NCBI GenBank assembly: GCA_964632015.1
Contig: CAZWAT010000130.1
Coordinates: 1-8,312, forward strand
Direction: 5' to 3'
Length of the DNA: 8,312 nucleotides
DNA from: JAAYCO01 sp964632015
GTDB lineage: Bacteria; Planctomycetota; Phycisphaerae; SM23-33
The position numbers and the translations under genes were made by a program. The notes under the pieces were generated by a model. That model searched no databases. It saw nothing but the letters and a program-made list of their open reading frames with translations, and was not told the DNA's origin. Shown here piece by piece: positions 6,303 through 8,312 of this stretch. How positions within the stretch are numbered: the stretch's first letter is position 1; the number at the start of each line of letters is the position of its first letter.

Positions 6303-6308
6303 TATAAT
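6303..6308 (+). promoter_or_regulatory. Perfect -10 element TATAAT upstream of the lipoprotein gene
   Basis: TATAAT matches the -10 consensus exactly in a GC-rich setting. Transcription would start near 6315, giving a leader of about 107 bases before ATG 6422. No recognisable -35 is found 16-18 bases upstream; the palindrome at 6270-6286 occupies that position. Confidence 0.45.
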
Positions 6309-6421
6309 CTTTGCGGAAAATGATTGCCTTGTAACTTCAGCCCATATATGATTCGTGACGGATAACCTGGCGTAATCAGGTGGTTTTCCCCGCCAAAGAC
6401 TGTGATGCGAAAGGAGCACGA

Positions 6422-7243
6422 ATGTTAAGGCGACTTTCTCTGCTTGTTCTGGGTGTTTCACTGGCCTCTGTTCTTACTGGGTGCAGTGTTCGCAGTGTCC
6501 AGTTTGTTTCCGCTGCCGATATTGTCGCGGGATACAGCTCCATCGGTGGACCAACGGCGTCAGCCACGAAACAGGAAGTCGCATACCTGATCGAGACCGG
6601 TGAAATTCACAGAATGGCGGCCGCCAATCAGACCAGCAAACGCACTAGGGTCATTCGCAGCCTCGGTGGAAGGCGAGCCCTTGTCACCGAGCATCGAGTT
6701 CACGGCCAGTTGGCGATGGTGGAAGTTCGCCAGCCCATCAATCCCGTTGCCGATGTGCTTTCGACCAACCTTCGACGCATTGAGTACGGCCCGACCGGAA
6801 GCCAGATGTTCATGGCGAATCCATGGCAGATGGCGGACGTTCTGCGAACCATCCGCAATCACAGTTACAACGCCAGGCCCGAGATAGCGCTGCGGTCTTA
6901 TCGGGATTGTGACGGCATCGTTCATCCCGCGCAGGTGATACAGGGCGAACAGCCCCAGTGGGCAAGCGTTCATCCTATCGACCTGACCATTCGAACAGAA
7001 GTCTGGCCTTCACCGACGATTTACCTTCAGGGTCTCAGGCCCGAAGGAAGAGCCCCCAACGGCACGCTGTTGAGTCCCGACGGAAGGTGGGTCGTCGCGG
7101 ACACCGGACCGTCCGCGTCGGCGGTGCCCACGTTCATCAATTACAAGCTGCACGGAAAGCTGAAGATGGTCGCGTGGTCACAGATGTTCGACACCAATCT
7201 GTTCAACGCTCCACATGACGCAGCCGTTGCGGACATCAGATAG
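6422..7243 (+). CDS. Predicted lipoprotein of unknown function
   Basis: This 273-residue protein is not recognised. The N-terminus has two arginines, a hydrophobic core and the lipobox LTGC (18-21), so cleavage before Cys21 and lipid attachment are expected and the protein would be anchored in a membrane facing the periplasm or outside. The ATG at 6422 was chosen over an in-frame ATG at 6380 because AAAGGAG (6410-6416) lies 5 bases upstream and the lipoprotein signal then starts properly. A segment late in the protein (LLSPDGRWVVADTG) resembles a single beta-propeller strand set of the TolB/WD type. There is no visible enzyme motif, repeat array or further membrane segment. It is followed 58 bases later by a second, smaller lipoprotein gene, suggesting a related envelope role. 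Confidence 0.85.
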   Translation: MLRRLSLLVLGVSLASVLTGCSVRSVQFVSAADIVAGYSSIGGPTASATKQEVAYLIETGEIHRMAAANQTSKRTRVIRSLGGRRALVTEHRVHGQLAMVEVRQPINPVADVLSTNLRRIEYGPTGSQMFMANPWQMADVLRTIRNHSYNARPEIALRSYRDCDGIVHPAQVIQGEQPQWASVHPIDLTIRTEVWPSPTIYLQGLRPEGRAPNGTLLSPDGRWVVADTGPSASAVPTFINYKLHGKLKMVAWSQMFDTNLFNAPHDAAVADIR

Positions 7244-7255
7244 TTCATTTATACT
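7227..7255 (+). promoter_or_regulatory. Candidate sigma70 promoter for the small lipoprotein
   Basis: TTGCGG (7227-7232) and TATACT (7250-7255) are 17 bases apart. The -10 matches five of six positions and the -35 three. It overlaps the end of the preceding gene. Transcription would start near 7262, about 40 bases before ATG 7302, allowing the second lipoprotein to be made independently of the first. Confidence 0.45.
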
Positions 7256-7301
7256 TCACGGTGTTGTCTGAACCGGAAAACGATTAGTTAGAGGTGCAGC
7301 T

Positions 7302-7580
7302 ATGAGAAACTTGATCTTGTCAGCATTAATGTTCGTGGCGGCGGCAATTGTGGGTTGCAGCCCCGTTTCACTTGTCGAGGTGCCCGTTGACGCCACTCGC
7401 GAGGTGGTTCATGGCCAGAATGCCGACCATGGACTAGGGCACAATAAGCAGGACCGCAAGGCACGCATCAGCCTGATCAACGACATTCAGGCCCGCCAGC
7501 TTCAGGACGATTGGGATTACATCTGGCTGTATGATCGCAGCAGCCACCTGAGCTACTGGCAGACTCGCGCGGGCAGATAA
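7302..7580 (+). CDS. Small predicted lipoprotein of unknown function
   Basis: This 92-residue protein is not recognised. MRN, a hydrophobic segment and the lipobox IVGC (16-19) predict lipid attachment at Cys19, leaving a mature part of about 74 residues. The mature part has a His/Asp-rich patch (GQNADHGLGHNKQDRKAR, about 38-55) and a Trp/Tyr-rich end (DDWDYIWLYDRSSHLSYW). It has no further membrane segment. GAGG at 7291-7294 lies 7 bases before the ATG. It follows the larger lipoprotein on the same strand by 58 bases with its own candidate promoter. The end at 7580 is followed by a hairpin shared with the convergent gene. Small lipoproteins of this form often sit in envelope complexes, but nothing here identifies a partner. 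Confidence 0.8.
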   Translation: MRNLILSALMFVAAAIVGCSPVSLVEVPVDATREVVHGQNADHGLGHNKQDRKARISLINDIQARQLQDDWDYIWLYDRSSHLSYWQTRAGR

Positions 7581-7603
7581 TCGCACCGCTCAACACGACT
7601 GAC

Positions 7604-7641
7604 AAGAGGCGGATTGACTCACCAGGGCCTTTCCGCCTCTT
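7604..7641. terminator. Convergent hairpin, probable bidirectional terminator
   Basis: AAGAGGCGGA (7604-7613) and TCCGCCTCTT (7632-7641) form a perfect 10-bp stem with an 18-base loop. It lies 23 bases after the small lipoprotein stop and directly abuts the stop codon of the minus-strand cysteine-cluster gene (7642-7644). The position between convergent genes fits a shared terminator; T-runs are short on both sides (CTCTTC and TCTTG). Confidence 0.7.
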
Positions 7642-8115
7642 CTATGCGCCGCCCAGTGCCTTCGCCGCACGTGTCATCTCGACATAGAAGTAAGGAACCC
7701 CATGATGCTGGTGAAGCCAACGCACCCAGGCGTGAAACTTCTCGTAAAGCGGCTCGTTTTGAACCTTGCAGAAGTACATTCGGCAACCCAATGGGCGATC
7801 TGAGCGATTGTGACAGCGGTTCGCCCGCAAGAACGCGCACCTTCCCTCCTGCCACTGGCACAACGGACCCGACGTGATGATCGCCAACTCACCCGTCGAG
7901 CAATAAAGACGATGCCCCGCCTGCTCGAACATGCAGCATTTTCCGCAGGCTTCGCAGGTCGAGACCGCATGCGTCACACTGTCCTGTGCCTCGTCAAGAA
8001 GCCCGCGTACTTGCTCGATGAATCGGGCATCGCGACGAGCGGCTTGCACCGCCTCAAGCAGGTCGAGCGACTCGTCATGGATTGGTGAGCTTGGCACGAT
8101 CTTCGATCTCCTCAC
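7642..8115 (-). CDS. CxxCxxCC (YkgJ-like) cysteine-cluster protein
   Basis: This 157-residue protein carries the cysteine-cluster signature CEACGKCC (Cys54, 57, 60, 61), followed by further cysteines at 72, 86, 93, 101, 111 and 116. The segment RPLGCRMYFC corresponds to the RPxxCRxYPC element of the family. The domain is thought to bind zinc or an iron-sulfur cluster; its biochemical role is not established. No signal peptide is visible, so it is probably cytoplasmic. An in-frame TGA lies about 36 bases upstream, so GTG at 8115 is the first possible start, with AGAAGG 7 bases before it. A second GTG at codon 7 (8097) has AGGAG 10 bases upstream and is a fair alternative. It overlaps the end of the upstream gene (8075) by 41 bases, or 23 with the later start, implying coupling. 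Confidence 0.85.
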   Translation of the reverse strand: MRRSKIVPSSPIHDESLDLLEAVQAARRDARFIEQVRGLLDEAQDSVTHAVSTCEACGKCCMFEQAGHRLYCSTGELAIITSGPLCQWQEGRCAFLRANRCHNRSDRPLGCRMYFCKVQNEPLYEKFHAWVRWLHQHHGVPYFYVEMTRAAKALGGA

Positions 8116-8312
8116 GGGAGAACCTTCTGCCGCGATTGATTCCCGGGCACCTCATGCCCGCCAACGCCCAATCATCGGGGTCTTCGATGTTAGACGGCCA
8201 GAACGGCCAGGTTCTGCATTGGCTTGGACGAACGCTGTATACAGTGCAGCCCCTATGCCCGTCAGCATCGGGCGGACTAAGGAAGACGCAATCGTGATTG
8301 TCGCGTCGCTCA
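8075..8312 (-). CDS. Second cysteine-cluster (YkgJ-like) protein, C-terminal part
   Basis: On the minus strand an open frame runs in from the right edge and ends at TGA (8077-8075); 78 residues are visible and the N-terminus lies outside the window. The visible part reads DCVFL, a Gly-Cys segment GCTVYSVRPSQCRTWPFWP, then MRCPGINRG and the end RFSREEIEDRAKL. RPxQCRxxPFWP with a following CPG is typical of the C-terminal half of CxxCxxCC-type family proteins, with visible cysteines at 8, 22, 32 and 55. The first cluster would lie beyond the window. It overlaps the next cysteine-cluster gene in a different frame, so the two are probably co-translated. They are related by motif but not near-identical: the spacing and flanking sequence differ. 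Confidence 0.85.
   Translation of the reverse strand, partial: ERRDNHDCVFLSPPDADGHRGCTVYSVRPSQCRTWPFWPSNIEDPDDWALAGMRCPGINRGRRFSREEIEDRAKLTNP

Larger units (their letters stand above)
6122..6421. other. Non-coding interval with regulatory-looking structure
   Basis: No convincing gene was found on either strand in these 300 bases. The left part (6156-6196) is a long GC-rich hairpin in the leader of the small minus-strand gene. The right part holds a palindrome (6270-6286), a perfect TATAAT (6303-6308) and a leader of about 100 bases before the lipoprotein start at 6422. The rest shows no recognisable structure. Confidence 0.6.

Noticed and set aside
7810..8297. Plus-strand frames opposite the cysteine-cluster genes
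   Set aside because: Both lie opposite recognised minus-strand coding sequence and show no supporting features.
1..8312. CRISPR array, insertion sequence, prophage or integration site next to the tRNA
   Set aside because: No regularly spaced repeats, transposase or integrase motifs, or duplicated tRNA 3' end were seen on either strand.

Overview
This 8.3 kb window is a chromosomal, GC-rich stretch with mostly housekeeping and metabolic genes. No phage, insertion sequence, CRISPR or other mobile signature was seen. The organism is probably a free-living Gram-negative-type bacterium. The mix of a prolyl-oligopeptidase-type S9 peptidase, a GH130 mannoside phosphorylase, two adjacent CxxCxxCC-type cysteine-cluster proteins, a PEP-CTERM-like tail and short lipoproteins would suit Planctomycetota (Phycisphaerae-like). 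That assignment is inference from gene content, not a marker-gene result.

Layout. A tRNA-Arg (anticodon TCG) opens the window at 12-85. After a 246-base spacer with a plausible sigma70 promoter and a 5'-end hairpin comes a chorismate-synthase family gene (332-1663, +). Transaldolase (1671-2798, -) converges on it with only 7 bases between the stop codons. From a 72-base divergent spacer, a GH130 glycoside phosphorylase (2871-3917, +) leads, 17 bases later, into an S9 family peptidase (3935-5875, +), probably as a two-gene operon. A small membrane or secreted protein of 77 residues (5888-6121, -) follows in the opposite direction. A leader with a long hairpin, a palindrome and a perfect TATAAT box precedes two predicted lipoproteins of unknown function (6422-7243 and 7302-7580, +). 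A convergent hairpin separates these from two overlapping cysteine-cluster (YkgJ-like) genes on the minus strand (7642-8115, and 8075 to beyond the right edge).

How they fit together. Transaldolase (pentose phosphate pathway, supplier of erythrose-4-phosphate) beside a shikimate-pathway gene is metabolically sensible but may be coincidence. GH130 plus an S9 peptidase suggests intracellular processing of oligosaccharides and peptides. The two lipoproteins and the tandem cysteine-cluster genes have no assignable pathway.

Most notable point. The chorismate-synthase homologue keeps the FMN/core motifs but has substitutions at several positions expected to be catalytic or substrate-binding, including His to Tyr in the GESHG motif. 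It may therefore be a neofunctionalised or atypical AroC. The second cysteine-cluster gene at the right edge was found by manual translation of the minus strand.
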